A stretch of DNA of 64,000 nucleotides from Cuneatibacter caecimuris (GCF_004216775.1 NZ_SGXF01000001.1:608828-672827), one strand, 5' to 3'; shown: positions 52,023 to 60,738, numbered from the stretch's first letter. The notes: generated from the sequence alone by a model not told the origin. Numbers and translations are program-made.

Positions 52023-52739
52023 CTGTAAAAATTGTTTTCGCATTTTTTGAAGTATTTTCTTTTCCCGCCTGGAAACCTGCACCTGGCTGATTCCAAGCCT
52101 CTTCGCCACTTCTGTCTGCGTTTTTTCGCCGAAGTAGCGCATTCTGATGATCGCCGCGTCCTCCGGCGGCAGTTCTTCCAACAGCTGCTTGAGCACCATG
52201 GAATCCAGCAGCTGTTCCCGCTCTCTTCCGCTGTCTTCCAGCTTGTCCACCAGGTAGATTTCTTTTCCGTCTCCCTGGTAAACTGTTTTATAAATAGAAT
52301 CTATTTCAATATTGGCTTCCATAGCCATGGCCAGATCTTCCACTGTAATCCCGGTTTCCGCGGCGATCTCTTCCAGAGTCGCGTCCCGGCCCAGCTGCTG
52401 TTTCAGATGTTCGGAAGCCTGGGCGGCTTTCCAGCCGTTCTCTTTCAGGGTGCGGGAGACTTTAATCATTCCGTCGTCCCTGATAAAACGCTTGATTTCT
52501 CCTGTTATTTTCGGAATGGCATAGGTGGAAAAGCGCACCTCGAACGAAGTGTCAAATCCATCGATGGCCTTCATCAGACCGATGCTCCCGATCTGGAATA
52601 AATCTTCCGGCTCGTAACCGCGCCCCAGAAACCGGCGCACTACGCTCCAGATCAGACCCATATTTTCTTCCACCAGCTGGTCCCTGGCCTGTTTATCCCC
52701 TGCGTGCGCTGTCTGTATCAACTCCATTGTGTGATCCAT
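52017..52739 (-). CDS. sigF: RNA polymerase sigma factor SigF (SpoIIAC)
   Basis: Forespore-specific sigma factor, held inactive by SpoIIAB. 240 residues with region 2 (ENMGLIWSVVRRFLGRGYEPEDLFQIGSIGLMKAID, ~25-60; STYAIPKITGEIKRF), region 3 and region 4 HTH (TEVAKRLGISQVQVSRREKKIL, ~210-231). Length and the spoIIAA-spoIIAB-sigF order fix the identity as sigma-F rather than sigma-G or sigma-B. 19 bases after spoIIAB. Confidence 0.96.
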   Translation of the reverse strand: MDHTMELIQTAHAGDKQARDQLVEENMGLIWSVVRRFLGRGYEPEDLFQIGSIGLMKAIDGFDTSFEVRFSTYAIPKITGEIKRFIRDDGMIKVSRTLKENGWKAAQASEHLKQQLGRDATLEEIAAETGITVEDLAMAMEANIEIDSIYKTVYQGDGKEIYLVDKLEDSGREREQLLDSMVLKQLLEELPPEDAAIIRMRYFGEKTQTEVAKRLGISQVQVSRREKKILQKMRKQFLQG

Positions 52740-52758
52740 TCCTGCACCTTCCTATCGC

Positions 52759-53205
52759 TCATTGTCCCAGCTTCTTTTTCATAGTTACCACGGTCCCCTC
52801 TCCCGGCACTGAGTCTACCTGCACTTCATCCATAAAAGCTTCCATAAAAGAAAATCCCATCCCGGAGCGCCCTGCTTCCGGCTTTCCGGTATACAAAGGC
52901 TCCATGGCTTTTTTTACATCCGATATTCCAACCCCGGAATCCCTGACCTGTACGGTCAGCAGGCTGCCCTCTACTTCCGCCTGAATCCATATTTTCCCTT
53001 CCCCGCCGCCATAAGCATGGATCACGCAGTTTGTCACAGCTTCCGATACGGCTGTTTTCACATCGTCAACTTCTTCCACTGTAGGGTCCATCCTGGCCAT
53101 AAAGGCAGCCACGGCAACGCGGGCAAAAGCCTCATTGCAGGAAAGGCTCTCTATCTCCAGCCTCATGGTTTCCTTTTTTCCTCTTGTTTCCTCCATCTGA
53201 CTCAT
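52759..53205 (-). CDS. spoIIAB: Anti-sigma F factor SpoIIAB
   Basis: GHKL-fold kinase that binds sigma-F and phosphorylates SpoIIAA. 148 residues; N-box EAVTNCVIHAYGG (~55-67), G1 box DSGVGISD (~93-100) and G2 box RSGMGFSFMEAFMD (~117-130). GGGGAAAGG before the ATG. Between spoIIAA and sigF in the standard operon order. Confidence 0.96.
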   Translation of the reverse strand: MSQMEETRGKKETMRLEIESLSCNEAFARVAVAAFMARMDPTVEEVDDVKTAVSEAVTNCVIHAYGGGEGKIWIQAEVEGSLLTVQVRDSGVGISDVKKAMEPLYTGKPEAGRSGMGFSFMEAFMDEVQVDSVPGEGTVVTMKKKLGQ

Positions 53206-53221
53206 CCTTTCCCCTTTCCGC

Positions 53222-53536
53222 CTATTTCGTCAGGCTCTCCATAATCTGATATATTCCGGATATGTTTAAAATCCTTTTAATCCTGTTATCCTCTCCAAAA
53301 ACAGCAACATTTCCTCCCAGCTGCTTCATCCTTTTATACCTGCCCAGCAGCACGCCTATTCCCGAACTGTCCATAAAGCTGGTATTAGTAAAATCAAAAA
53401 TCATATACCTTATCCCCCCTCCCTGGAGATATTTTTCCGTTTCTTCCTGTATCCGGCCGCTGCTGTGGTCGTCCACCTCGCCCGGGAGATGGACCACCAG
53501 CCTGTCGTCCACAACCTCATAGATCGCATGTTTCAT
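53222..53536 (-). CDS. spoIIAA: Anti-anti-sigma factor SpoIIAA
   Basis: STAS-domain protein of about 104 residues that frees sigma-F by binding SpoIIAB when unphosphorylated. The phosphorylation site is in FMDSSGIGVLLGRYK (~50-64). ATG 53536 chosen (AAAGGAG ten bases upstream); a TTG seven codons earlier is possible. First gene of the spoIIA operon. The expected sigma-H promoter could not be found with normal spacing in the ~65 bases between this gene and the terminator upstream. Confidence 0.95.
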   Translation of the reverse strand: MKHAIYEVVDDRLVVHLPGEVDDHSSGRIQEETEKYLQGGGIRYMIFDFTNTSFMDSSGIGVLLGRYKRMKQLGGNVAVFGEDNRIKRILNISGIYQIMESLTK

Positions 53537-53602
53537 CCTTTTCAAACTCCTTTCCAATCATTTTCAGACACAGCCCGCCAACGGATTCCTCCGTCTGCGC
53601 AT

Positions 53603-53637
53603 AAAAAGGCATACTGCTTCCTTGTGCAGTATGCCTT
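53603..53637 (-). terminator. Rho-independent terminator after the TPR gene
   Basis: AAGGCATACTGC (53606-53617) and GCAGTATGCCTT (53626-53637): perfect 12-bp stem with an 8-base loop, followed on the minus strand by TTTTTATG. It separates the TPR gene from the spoIIA operon. Confidence 0.88.
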
Positions 53638-53656
53638 ATCATTCGTAGTAGTTCCA

Positions 53657-55057
53657 TCAGGGAAGAAGATTTCTCTGAGCTTCAGCCTGTCCGGCCCATT
53701 CTGTATCCCCATATTCCTCGATGACTTTTGTATAGTATTCTCTGGCCTCCTCCGCCTGCCCCAGACGGTGATAAATATTTCCGGCCCAGAACATGGCTTC
53801 CGGAGTTTCAGGCCGGATCACAAGAGCAGCTTCATAATCTGCCAGCGATCTGCGCAGCTCTTCTTCTCCTTCTGCTTCCCGGGCTTCCGCCGCTTCTGCC
53901 ATCAGCCTGTCAAACAGGCCTCCTTCATAATCATTTTTGATGTTCTGAACCATTTCCTGATACTTCGCCTGATCCGCAGCTTCCCCATTCAAACTGGGAT
54001 ACAGCTCCACCACTTTCGCCAGATTGCCGGTCCTGTAAGCTTCCATAATATCCAGAAGCACACCGTAGGCATTCAGGATTCCCGCGCCGTCCTCAGTATT
54101 TGCATTCAGGGCGTCCTGCAGATCCTTTTTCTCTTTTTCCAGGGAAGCGATCTGCCGCTCCAGCGCCGCCGCGTTCTGATCCCGGGAGGATATCTTTTCT
54201 TCATAGCCCCTGAGCTGCTCCTGGTAGCCTGACCGCTCCGCCCTCCTGACGCCCGGAACCACAAGGAAAAACACCAGCAGGACTCCCAGTATCACTCCTG
54301 ACAGCACGTAGGCAGCCGTCATAAAGTATGTGGCAACCCCCCGCACATGTACCGGAATAATATTCTGGTCCCCGTTCAGCTCTTCTTTAAGTGCTTCCGG
54401 TTCTCCATGAGAAACCCTTCGCTGTTTCCGCCTGCCCTGTTCTGCTATGCCCGCCCGGGCTTCCTTCAGATAACGCAGGGTCACTGTATTGCCCCTGTCG
54501 ATCTCCAGGCACTTTTCCAGCACCTCCGACGCAAGACTGAAACGTTCCCTGCGCATATAGAGCAGAGCCAGGAGCTGGTATGCCCGGATCAGCCGGGGAT
54601 TCACGATGATGATCCGCTTCAGCTGGATCACCGCCAGATCCTCACTGTCTTCCTGGATATATCTCAGCGCCATATTATATTTGCGGATCGTCTGATTCAT
54701 GCTGTCCAGGTCCAGACGGTTCTCCTGAATATCTTTGATGTAGGTTCCGGCAATATTATGGCGCAGCTTCAGGTTTTTGCTGATCATCCACTCCCTCAGC
54801 GCAGGTACTGCTTCCCCCATCTCATAGTAGACCAGGCCCAGCAGGTTGTGCGCCTCAACATGCCGCTTATTCAGGTCCAGACAGGTTCTGAGCGCCGCAG
54901 CCGCGCCGGTCAGATCCCTCACTCTGGCCTTTTCCAGCCCACGGTTGTAATAGGCGTTGGAGGTGCGGATAATCTTCCGGTACAGCCGAACATCCGCTCC
55001 GCACCGGCCGCAGGTATCCTCTTCCCCCAGCTTGCATCCACAGTGATAGCACTTCAT
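53657..55057 (-). CDS. Zinc-ribbon TPR membrane protein
   Basis: 466 residues. N-terminal zinc ribbon (CYHCGCKLGEEDTCGRCG; Cys3, 6, 16, 19), tetratricopeptide-like repeats from ~33 to ~205 (HVEAHNLLGLVYYEMGEAVPALREW; RAYQLLALLYMRRERFSLASEVLEKCLEID), a membrane helix at ~250-270, then a coiled coil (SRDQNAAALERQIASLEKEKKDLQDAL) and outer TPRs (PEAMFWAGNIYHRLGQAEEAREYYTKVIEEYGDTEWA). Both sides of the membrane thus carry repeats. Likely a scaffold; function unknown. ATG overlaps the stop of a 47-residue gene upstream. Confidence 0.8.
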   Translation of the reverse strand: MKCYHCGCKLGEEDTCGRCGADVRLYRKIIRTSNAYYNRGLEKARVRDLTGAAAALRTCLDLNKRHVEAHNLLGLVYYEMGEAVPALREWMISKNLKLRHNIAGTYIKDIQENRLDLDSMNQTIRKYNMALRYIQEDSEDLAVIQLKRIIIVNPRLIRAYQLLALLYMRRERFSLASEVLEKCLEIDRGNTVTLRYLKEARAGIAEQGRRKQRRVSHGEPEALKEELNGDQNIIPVHVRGVATYFMTAAYVLSGVILGVLLVFFLVVPGVRRAERSGYQEQLRGYEEKISSRDQNAAALERQIASLEKEKKDLQDALNANTEDGAGILNAYGVLLDIMEAYRTGNLAKVVELYPSLNGEAADQAKYQEMVQNIKNDYEGGLFDRLMAEAAEAREAEGEEELRRSLADYEAALVIRPETPEAMFWAGNIYHRLGQAEEAREYYTKVIEEYGDTEWAGQAEAQRNLLP

Positions 55058-55200
55058 TAATTCCGGCTCCTTACTTCCTCCAGCAGTTCCACCATGATGT
55101 CCGTAACATCCGTCAGATCTTCATCCTTGATGGAATCTTCCGCTTCGTCAATTTCCAGGCTGGGAGTAAATTTTGCCAGTTCCTCTTCAAAATTAATCAT
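55057..55200 (-). CDS. 47-residue acidic leader protein upstream of the TPR gene
   Basis: A short open frame from ATG 55200 (AAGGAGG 8 bases upstream) to a TAA that overlaps the TPR start by one base (TAATG). It begins MINFEEELAKFTPSLEIDEA and ends VELLEEVRSRN: highly acidic, predicted helical, no Cys. The strong ribosome site and stop/start overlap argue that it is a real gene coupled to the TPR gene. Family unknown. Confidence 0.6.
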   Translation of the reverse strand: MINFEEELAKFTPSLEIDEAEDSIKDEDLTDVTDIMVELLEEVRSRN

Positions 55201-55278
55201 CAGACAGCCTCCTTACGCCCTCTTATCATACCGATTTTCATCAGAAAAATCAACCCATTTTCCAAATATCAGGAAAAA

Positions 55279-56208
55279 TTAAGAAAGCATTTTCAAAACC
55301 GCCCTCCTGTAAATCTCCTTTGCCTTCCTGTATAACTCCTGAGAAGAGGACGCCAGGTTTTCCATCATCACCCCTGGATTGATCTCCAAAACCTGCAGGC
55401 CTTCTGAACACCGGATCACATCCACAGATGCGAACCGCAGGCCGAACAGCCGCGCCGCCCTGAGAGCCAGCGCCACCGCAGGGCCGGTGACAGCCGGGTC
55501 TTCCTCTACCACGGCCCTGGCCCCCTGGCCCAGATTATGTTTCCAGTTAAGGTAATGTCTCTGCCCATCCGGAAGGATTTTTTCCAGTTTTCCCGCAGGT
55601 ATGGACGCCTGGGCTCCGCCTCCCATCAGATGTCCGGCGTAGAGCTGCCTCAGGGTGCTGCGCCCGTCGCCCGTCACAAAATCTCTCAGTTTATGAAAAA
55701 CCAGCTGGATCTCTCCGTCCAGCAGAATCACACGATATTCCTTTTCAATCTCCACATAAGGTGAAATTGCCAGAGACTGGCAGGTCCTGAAAATTTCCTG
55801 CGCCGCCTGTTCCAGGCAGTCCACAGAGCGCACCCGGTAAACCAGTTCCCCTCCGGTGCCCTGATTGTCCTTCACTACCACATCCCCATACATACGGAAT
55901 ACGGAAAGCATCTCTTCCCAGTTTCCCTCTTTATCAATATATTTCAGTTTTTCCGGAGTCATAAAACAATGATGGGGCACATGGGGGATTCCGTGGGCTT
56001 TCATCACTTCGCTGGCAGCGCTTTTATCCGCGCAGATCTGCTGCGCCACCGCCAGGTTCAGGCCGAACTGATAGCCAAGAATATATCCTTCTTTATCTCC
56101 CCGTTCCAACCGGAATACCCAGTCCCCCCCGAAGGATTCCAGCGAAATATTCTCCTCCCTGCATATTTCACGGATCATTTTCACATAACAGGATGTACTG
56201 TTGCTCAT
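55279..56208 (-). CDS. ATP-grasp family ligase (YheC/RimK/cyanophycin-synthetase-like)
   Basis: 309 residues. ATP-grasp signs: DKSAASEVMKAHGIPHVPH (~60), DVVVKDNQGTGGELVYRV (~108-125, nucleotide-binding Lys and glycine loop), SPYVEIEKEYRVILLDGEIQLVFHKLRDFVTGDGRSTLRQL (~145-190) and VLEINPGVMMEN (~285, Mg-binding Glu-x-Asn). The central part is closest to glutathione/cyanophycin synthetase-type domains and to YheCD spore proteins. It forms an amide with unknown acceptor and amino acid. Divergent from the methyltransferase gene. Confidence 0.8.
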   Translation of the reverse strand: MSNSTSCYVKMIREICREENISLESFGGDWVFRLERGDKEGYILGYQFGLNLAVAQQICADKSAASEVMKAHGIPHVPHHCFMTPEKLKYIDKEGNWEEMLSVFRMYGDVVVKDNQGTGGELVYRVRSVDCLEQAAQEIFRTCQSLAISPYVEIEKEYRVILLDGEIQLVFHKLRDFVTGDGRSTLRQLYAGHLMGGGAQASIPAGKLEKILPDGQRHYLNWKHNLGQGARAVVEEDPAVTGPAVALALRAARLFGLRFASVDVIRCSEGLQVLEINPGVMMENLASSSQELYRKAKEIYRRAVLKMLS

Positions 56209-56307
56209 TTACGCTCTGATCCTCCTTAATGTCTCCATTCTTCCGCTCCCCGGCGGATATCAGATAAAAGAATACCACAAAACAGGCAGAAAAGCCACCC
56301 CAATCTG

Positions 56308-56336
56308 TTGTGAAATCAAACTGAATGTGATAAACT
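56308..56336 (+). promoter_or_regulatory. Possible sigma-A promoter for the methyltransferase gene
   Basis: TTGTGA (56308-56313), 17 bases, TAAACT (56331-56336), 48 bases before the start. Hexamers are imperfect but spacing is ideal and the leader is A+T-rich. Confidence 0.45.
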
Positions 56337-56383
56337 GCTAATATCTAAATTTTTATTCATTTTTGCATCACAGGAGGTCCTTT

Positions 56384-57556
56384 ATGGAAGAATTGCATGC
56401 GCTGCTGACGCAGTGCCTGAACGACCGTCTGAAATCACTGATTCTCAGCAGCCCCCGGGACGAGGTTTTTTTGAAAGCCCGCCTGCGCCCCCTGCTGAAA
56501 CGGGATTCTCTCTGTTTCCAGGCCGAGGAATTCCGGGGGAAACAAGTATTTCATAAAAATCTCAGTCAGGACGAAGCCTGCGCTTATATTGAACAGTGTC
56601 TGACCGTCCATTTCCGTCAGGCTCAGATTCAAGCTGCGGATATGCAGGCTTCTGTATTGGTAAGCAAAAAAGGGAAAATAACAGTGAAATCCAGAAAAAT
56701 TAATACTGCTTCCCTCTCCCCCTCCCCTCTTTCACATAACCGTGTCAGAAACTACCTGCTTCCGGAAGGAACGCCGGTGGATTTTCTGGTGGAACTGGGG
56801 GTCATGACCCCGGAAGGAAATGTAGTCCATGCCCGTTACGATAAATTCCGGCAGATCAACCGTTTTCTGGAATTTATCCGTGACGTGCTTCCTGAGCTGC
56901 CTGAAAACAGAGAATTGACAATCATAGATTTTGGCTGCGGAAAATCTTATCTGACTTTTGCCGCCTACTATTATCTCTCCCGGCTGAAAGGGCTCCCTGT
57001 CCGCATTATCGGCCTGGATCTTAAAGAGGACGTGATCCGCCGCTGCAATGAGCTGGCCCTGCGCTGTGGGTATGACGGTCTTACTTTCATCTGCGGCGAC
57101 ATCGCTTCCTATACCGGCATCAGTCAGGTAGACCTGGTGATGACCCTGCACGCCTGCGATACCGCCACAGATTACGCCCTGGCAAAAGCTGTTTCCTGGG
57201 GAGCCAGAGTGATCCTCTCCGTTCCCTGTTGCCAGCACGAACTGAACAGTCAGATTTCCTGCGGCCTTCTGGAGCCTCTGCTTGGATACGGCCTGATCCG
57301 GGAACGGTCGGCCGCCCTGTTTACTGACGCAATCCGGGCCCGTCTGTTAGAACGCGCAGGGTACCGTGCACAGATCCTGGAATTTATTGATATGGAACAT
57401 ACCCCTAAAAACATCCTGATCCGCGCCGTATATACAGGCAGGAAGAGCGCTCCGGAGGAGGACGGCCTGGACGCTGTTCTGAATTTCCTCCACGCGAAGC
57501 CAATGCTGAAAATTCTGCTGGACAAAGCCTCTGTGAAAAAGGAGACCGGAAAATGA
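56384..57556 (+). CDS. SAM-dependent methyltransferase (Methyltransf_32-like)
   Basis: 390 residues. Class I methyltransferase fold: glycine loop IDFGCGKSYLTFAAYYYL (~188-205), acidic strand 2 end GLDLKEDVIRRC (~220), ICGDIASYTG (~245) and VMTLHACDTATDYALAKA (~258-275), with a Cys pair in SVPCCQHEL (~287). These match the METTL25/RRNAD1-type Methyltransf_32 group; the substrate (RNA or protein) is unknown. An N-terminal ~120-residue domain precedes it. ATG 56384 is chosen for CAGGAGG. Its stop overlaps the next gene by 4 bases. Confidence 0.82.
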   Translation: MEELHALLTQCLNDRLKSLILSSPRDEVFLKARLRPLLKRDSLCFQAEEFRGKQVFHKNLSQDEACAYIEQCLTVHFRQAQIQAADMQASVLVSKKGKITVKSRKINTASLSPSPLSHNRVRNYLLPEGTPVDFLVELGVMTPEGNVVHARYDKFRQINRFLEFIRDVLPELPENRELTIIDFGCGKSYLTFAAYYYLSRLKGLPVRIIGLDLKEDVIRRCNELALRCGYDGLTFICGDIASYTGISQVDLVMTLHACDTATDYALAKAVSWGARVILSVPCCQHELNSQISCGLLEPLLGYGLIRERSAALFTDAIRARLLERAGYRAQILEFIDMEHTPKNILIRAVYTGRKSAPEEDGLDAVLNFLHAKPMLKILLDKASVKKETGK

Positions 57557-59646
57557 AGCAGTTATACACTCAATGGAAAAACTGGAGGGCCGGGCTGGCC
57601 GGCCTGAAACACATCGCCTCTACGGCAGGCATATTCCTGCTTCTGGCTCTTGTATTGGAGCTGACACTGTTTAATTACAAATTTTATATGACCATGTTTC
57701 AAGACCCGCTTCCTGTCACAGAGCTGAAAGCCAGCAAAAATATGGAACTGCGGGAGGACGGCAGTTATCTTGTCTCCGGTGCAAATCAGGCCTATGTGGA
57801 AATCACAGGGCTGGACCGCCATGTATCCACTCTGTACCTCAATGTGTACCGGGAAAATAAACGAGGGGCAGATCAGCTGATCACGTCGGTAACACTTTAT
57901 GTAACGGACGCGGCCAACAGCCAGTATATGAAACTCCCCTCCCGCAATATCCTTCCTTTTGTCAAACACAGCCAATATATGACGCTGCACCTGGCAGGCG
58001 ATACGGATAAAATAAAAATACTTTTTGACGCGGACGAAAATGACCGGATCTATATCAATGGGCTCACTGTCAATCCAGTTATTCCCATGCAGATATCTCC
58101 GCTGCGTATTTCCCTGCTGGCGCTGATTCTTACCGTCCTGTTCTATCTCCGTCCAAAAGCGGGATATTTCCGCATTCCTTACCGGAAAAACAGCCGCCGC
58201 CAGCAGTCTGTCACCTCAGCGGCCATGTCCATACAGATTCTGCTCTTTGCGGCTGTGATCTGCATCAACCCATGGTTTCTGGACCCCAGTTCCCGCCACC
58301 ACAAGCAATACCATGAACTGGCAGTGGCCATCAGCGAAGGGCATGTCTACTTGGACCAGGAACCGCCGGAGTCTCTGATCAATATGGAAAATCCCTATGA
58401 CAGCGCTCAGCGGGAGATTGTGATGGATGAGTCAGACAGCAGTTATCTTTTTGATCATGCCTATTATGACGGAAAGTACTATGTGTACTTCGGGGTCCTG
58501 CCAGTTCTGATCTTTTATCTCCCCTGGTATCTCATCACAGGAAGTGCTTTTCCCACTTTCCTGGGGGTGCTCATCACCGGAATTATTTTTATATTTGCGG
58601 TTTACCGGCTGATGGCCCTGCTGATACAGAGGTTCGACTCCAAAAAAATCCCCTATCCCGTATTTCTTCTGCTCACCACACTGTTCATCAACAGCTGCGG
58701 CGTGCTGGCTATCATACGGCGGCCGGATTTTTATTCCCTGCCTATTATCATGGGAGTAACCCTTTCCATCCTTGGCCTGAACTGCTGGCTGTCTTCCATC
58801 CGGCCGGACAGGATCCTCAAAGGAAAAATTTTTCTGGGCTGCCTTTTCATGGCTCTGGTAGCAGCCTGCAGGCCGCAGATCTGTCTGGGTTCTCTGCTGA
58901 TTTTTCCGATTTTCTGGGACGCTGTTTTCAGAAAGCGGCTGCTGTTCTCGAAAAAGGGACTGGCGCCCACGCTGCTGGCTGCCCTGCCCTATGTGCTGGT
59001 GGCCTGCGGCCTGATGTACTACAACTTTATCCGTTTTGGCTCCCCTCTGGATTTCGGGGCTAATTACAACCTGACCACCAATGACATGACCAACCGGGGA
59101 ATTGTGGCTGCCAGGCTGCCGATCGGGCTGTTCACCTATCTGTTCCAGCCGCCGGTCATAACCTCCCAGTTCCCCTTCATCAATAAAGTAACCCTGCAGA
59201 CAGCCTACCTGGGCCGCACCATCTCAGAGGGAACTTTCGGCGGGTTCTTTGCTGTCAACCTAATTTCTCTGTCCGGACTTTTTCTGTTCCGCATCCGGAA
59301 ATGGTTCTCCGACCGCAGGCTCTGGACTGCCGGCGTCTGCGCCATGCTCCTGGCTGTCCTGATCATCTGCATTGATACGGAGGGCGCGGGAATCCTGCTG
59401 CGCTATTACAGTGATTTCGGGTGGCTGATCATGCTGGCTTCCGTGCTGGCGGTGCTGGCTGCTTCGGTATACCTGGCCGGCAGGCCCTGCGCCTCCAGAG
59501 GGCTGTGGCTCTATCTGGCAGCCGCCTTTGTCGCCGGAATGGCCTTCCATCTGCTCCTGGTGTTCACAGACGGCGCTATGAAGCTGCAGGATCTGAACCC
59601 TGAATTGTTTTATTATTTTTATTACCATCTCCAATTTTGGCAGTGA
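57553..59646 (+). CDS. Large polytopic membrane protein, GT-C glycosyltransferase-like
   Basis: 697 residues. One membrane helix (~22-40), an extracellular beta domain (~50-175), then about 11 more membrane segments. The segment FDHAYYDGKYYVYFGVLPVLIFYLPWYLITG (~300-330) is the YNGKYYxYFGxxP signature seen in GT-C-type mannosyltransferase-like proteins, and a loop NPYDSAQREIVMDES precedes it. It probably uses a lipid-linked sugar at the outer face, but this is inferred. Coupled to the methyltransferase gene by an ATGA overlap; followed by a terminator. Confidence 0.72.
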   Translation: MKQLYTQWKNWRAGLAGLKHIASTAGIFLLLALVLELTLFNYKFYMTMFQDPLPVTELKASKNMELREDGSYLVSGANQAYVEITGLDRHVSTLYLNVYRENKRGADQLITSVTLYVTDAANSQYMKLPSRNILPFVKHSQYMTLHLAGDTDKIKILFDADENDRIYINGLTVNPVIPMQISPLRISLLALILTVLFYLRPKAGYFRIPYRKNSRRQQSVTSAAMSIQILLFAAVICINPWFLDPSSRHHKQYHELAVAISEGHVYLDQEPPESLINMENPYDSAQREIVMDESDSSYLFDHAYYDGKYYVYFGVLPVLIFYLPWYLITGSAFPTFLGVLITGIIFIFAVYRLMALLIQRFDSKKIPYPVFLLLTTLFINSCGVLAIIRRPDFYSLPIIMGVTLSILGLNCWLSSIRPDRILKGKIFLGCLFMALVAACRPQICLGSLLIFPIFWDAVFRKRLLFSKKGLAPTLLAALPYVLVACGLMYYNFIRFGSPLDFGANYNLTTNDMTNRGIVAARLPIGLFTYLFQPPVITSQFPFINKVTLQTAYLGRTISEGTFGGFFAVNLISLSGLFLFRIRKWFSDRRLWTAGVCAMLLAVLIICIDTEGAGILLRYYSDFGWLIMLASVLAVLAASVYLAGRPCASRGLWLYLAAAFVAGMAFHLLLVFTDGAMKLQDLNPELFYYFYYHLQFWQ

Positions 59647-59656
59647 ACCTCAAAAA

Positions 59657-59694
59657 CAGGGTGCGGGCGGACAAGCCGCCTGCACCCTGTTTTA
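59657..59694 (+). terminator. Rho-independent terminator after the GT-C-like gene
   Basis: CAGGGTGCGGGCGG-ACAA-GCCGCCTGCACCCTG: a 14-bp stem with one G-T pair and a 4-base loop (59657-59689), followed by TTTTATTTG. It begins 11 bases after the stop codon and abuts the first repeat unit. Confidence 0.88.
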
Positions 59695-59697
59695 TTT

Positions 59698-59950
59698 GTC
59701 ACATAGGAAACTGCGTTCCCTATGTAACAAAACCCTACGGGGGGATGCGCACTTCGCGCCGAGGAAATATGGCCGCTAAAGCGACCGCGCTTCGGCGCGG
59801 GAGTCCGGCGAGCCGGACTCTTTATTCTTGCATAGGAAACTGCGTTCCCTATGTAACAAAACCCTCCGGGGGATCGCACTGCGGCGTGAGGAATCACGTC
59901 GCTAAAGCGACACGCCGCAGGCGGAGAATCCCGCCAGCGGGATTCTTTTT
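59698..59950 (-). repeat. Two tandem structured repeat units
   Basis: This 306-base gene-free stretch (59647-59952) is filled by the terminator and two units, 59698-59823 and 59824-59950. On the plus strand each has: hairpin CATAGGAAACTGCGTTCCCTATG, box TAACAAAACCCTMCGGGGG, an outer stem (CGCGCCG...CGGCGCG in unit 1; CTGCGGCGTG...CACGCCGCAG in unit 2) enclosing a CGCTAAAGCG hairpin, and a final hairpin (GAGTCCGGC-GA-GCCGGACTC then TTTATT; AGAATCCCGC-CA-GCGGGATTCT then TTTT). Stem sequences differ between units but pairing is kept. Strand is given to match the other family copies. Confidence 0.85.
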
Positions 59951-59952
59951 CA

Positions 59953-60738
59953 TTAACCCTCTGCCAGCTGCCGCGCAATCAGCGCTTCCACATCCTCCAG
60001 CCCCGAGGAGCTTTCCAGGGAAGGGTATGCCCAGTCCGCATAGATCAGCTTTCCTTCCTTCTCTAAAAAGGCATACCGCTCACCGTCGAGAAAACCATAT
60101 TCCGCAAGGTCACTCAACTGCAGCGCGCCGTCTCCTTCTTTCCAGACATCCGTTTCGTCATAACGCACAGGCATAAATATTCCCTCTGTCCCCTCTTCCA
60201 TCTGGGAAACTGTTTTCGTATCCTCGATCCACAGCGCCAGCCCTGCCGGGCAGGGAAGCAGCACTTTCACAGTCTGTCCCGGCGTGCAGGAACCTCTGTA
60301 TACTTTATCCACCTGAATTTCCGCAACTGCTCTGTACTGCAGCTCTTCCAATGTTTCTTCCCCAAATTCCACCCTGATATTCTTCAGGCTGGTCACTTTC
60401 CCGCGGAATATATCCGTATTCTCCCCATGAAACAGCTCTTCCTCCGTAAACCAGGGCAGGTCTGCCATGGCTGTATTCCCAGACTCCGGCTCCGCGTAAT
60501 ATGCCGCCACATTGTGCGAATTAGGAAGATCCAGACTGTTCCCATTCTCCCCGGCGCCCAGGGCACGGAAAGCCAGCCAGCCTCCTGCTGCCAGCAGAGC
60601 GCAGGCCGCAGCCCCGATCAAAGCCTTTCCCATTATTTTTTTCTTCCTGCTTCCTTTCAGAATGCGATAAGTTTCTGCTTCCTGTATCATGCTGTCCTCC
60701 ACTTCACCCATAATTGAAAACAACTGACGTCCTGTCAT
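59953..60738 (-). CDS. Membrane-anchored partner of the ECF sigma factor (putative anti-sigma)
   Basis: 261 residues: a ~50-residue cytosolic N-terminus (EDSMIQEAETYRILKGSRKKKIM), one membrane helix (~35-58 of the protein, LIGAAACALLAAGGWLAF), and a ~190-residue extracellular domain with no clear family (RAVAEIQVDKVYRGSCTPGQTVKVLLPCPAGLALWIEDTKT). The start overlaps the sigma-factor stop (ATGA), the usual arrangement of sigma/anti-sigma pairs. It lacks the zinc-type HxxxCxxC motif, so the anti-sigma role rests on context. Confidence 0.65.
   Translation of the reverse strand: MTGRQLFSIMGEVEDSMIQEAETYRILKGSRKKKIMGKALIGAAACALLAAGGWLAFRALGAGENGNSLDLPNSHNVAAYYAEPESGNTAMADLPWFTEEELFHGENTDIFRGKVTSLKNIRVEFGEETLEELQYRAVAEIQVDKVYRGSCTPGQTVKVLLPCPAGLALWIEDTKTVSQMEEGTEGIFMPVRYDETDVWKEGDGALQLSDLAEYGFLDGERYAFLEKEGKLIYADWAYPSLESSSGLEDVEALIARQLAEG

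Noticed and set aside
53537-53602. Sigma-H promoter for spoIIAA (AGGAAT ... GAAAAT)
   Set aside because: The distance between the two elements is about 15 bases instead of 11-12 and the -10 does not match well.
59698-59950. Possible CRISPR array
   Set aside because: Only two units, not identical, with no uniform spacers and no cas genes; internal hairpins fit a structured repeat element better.
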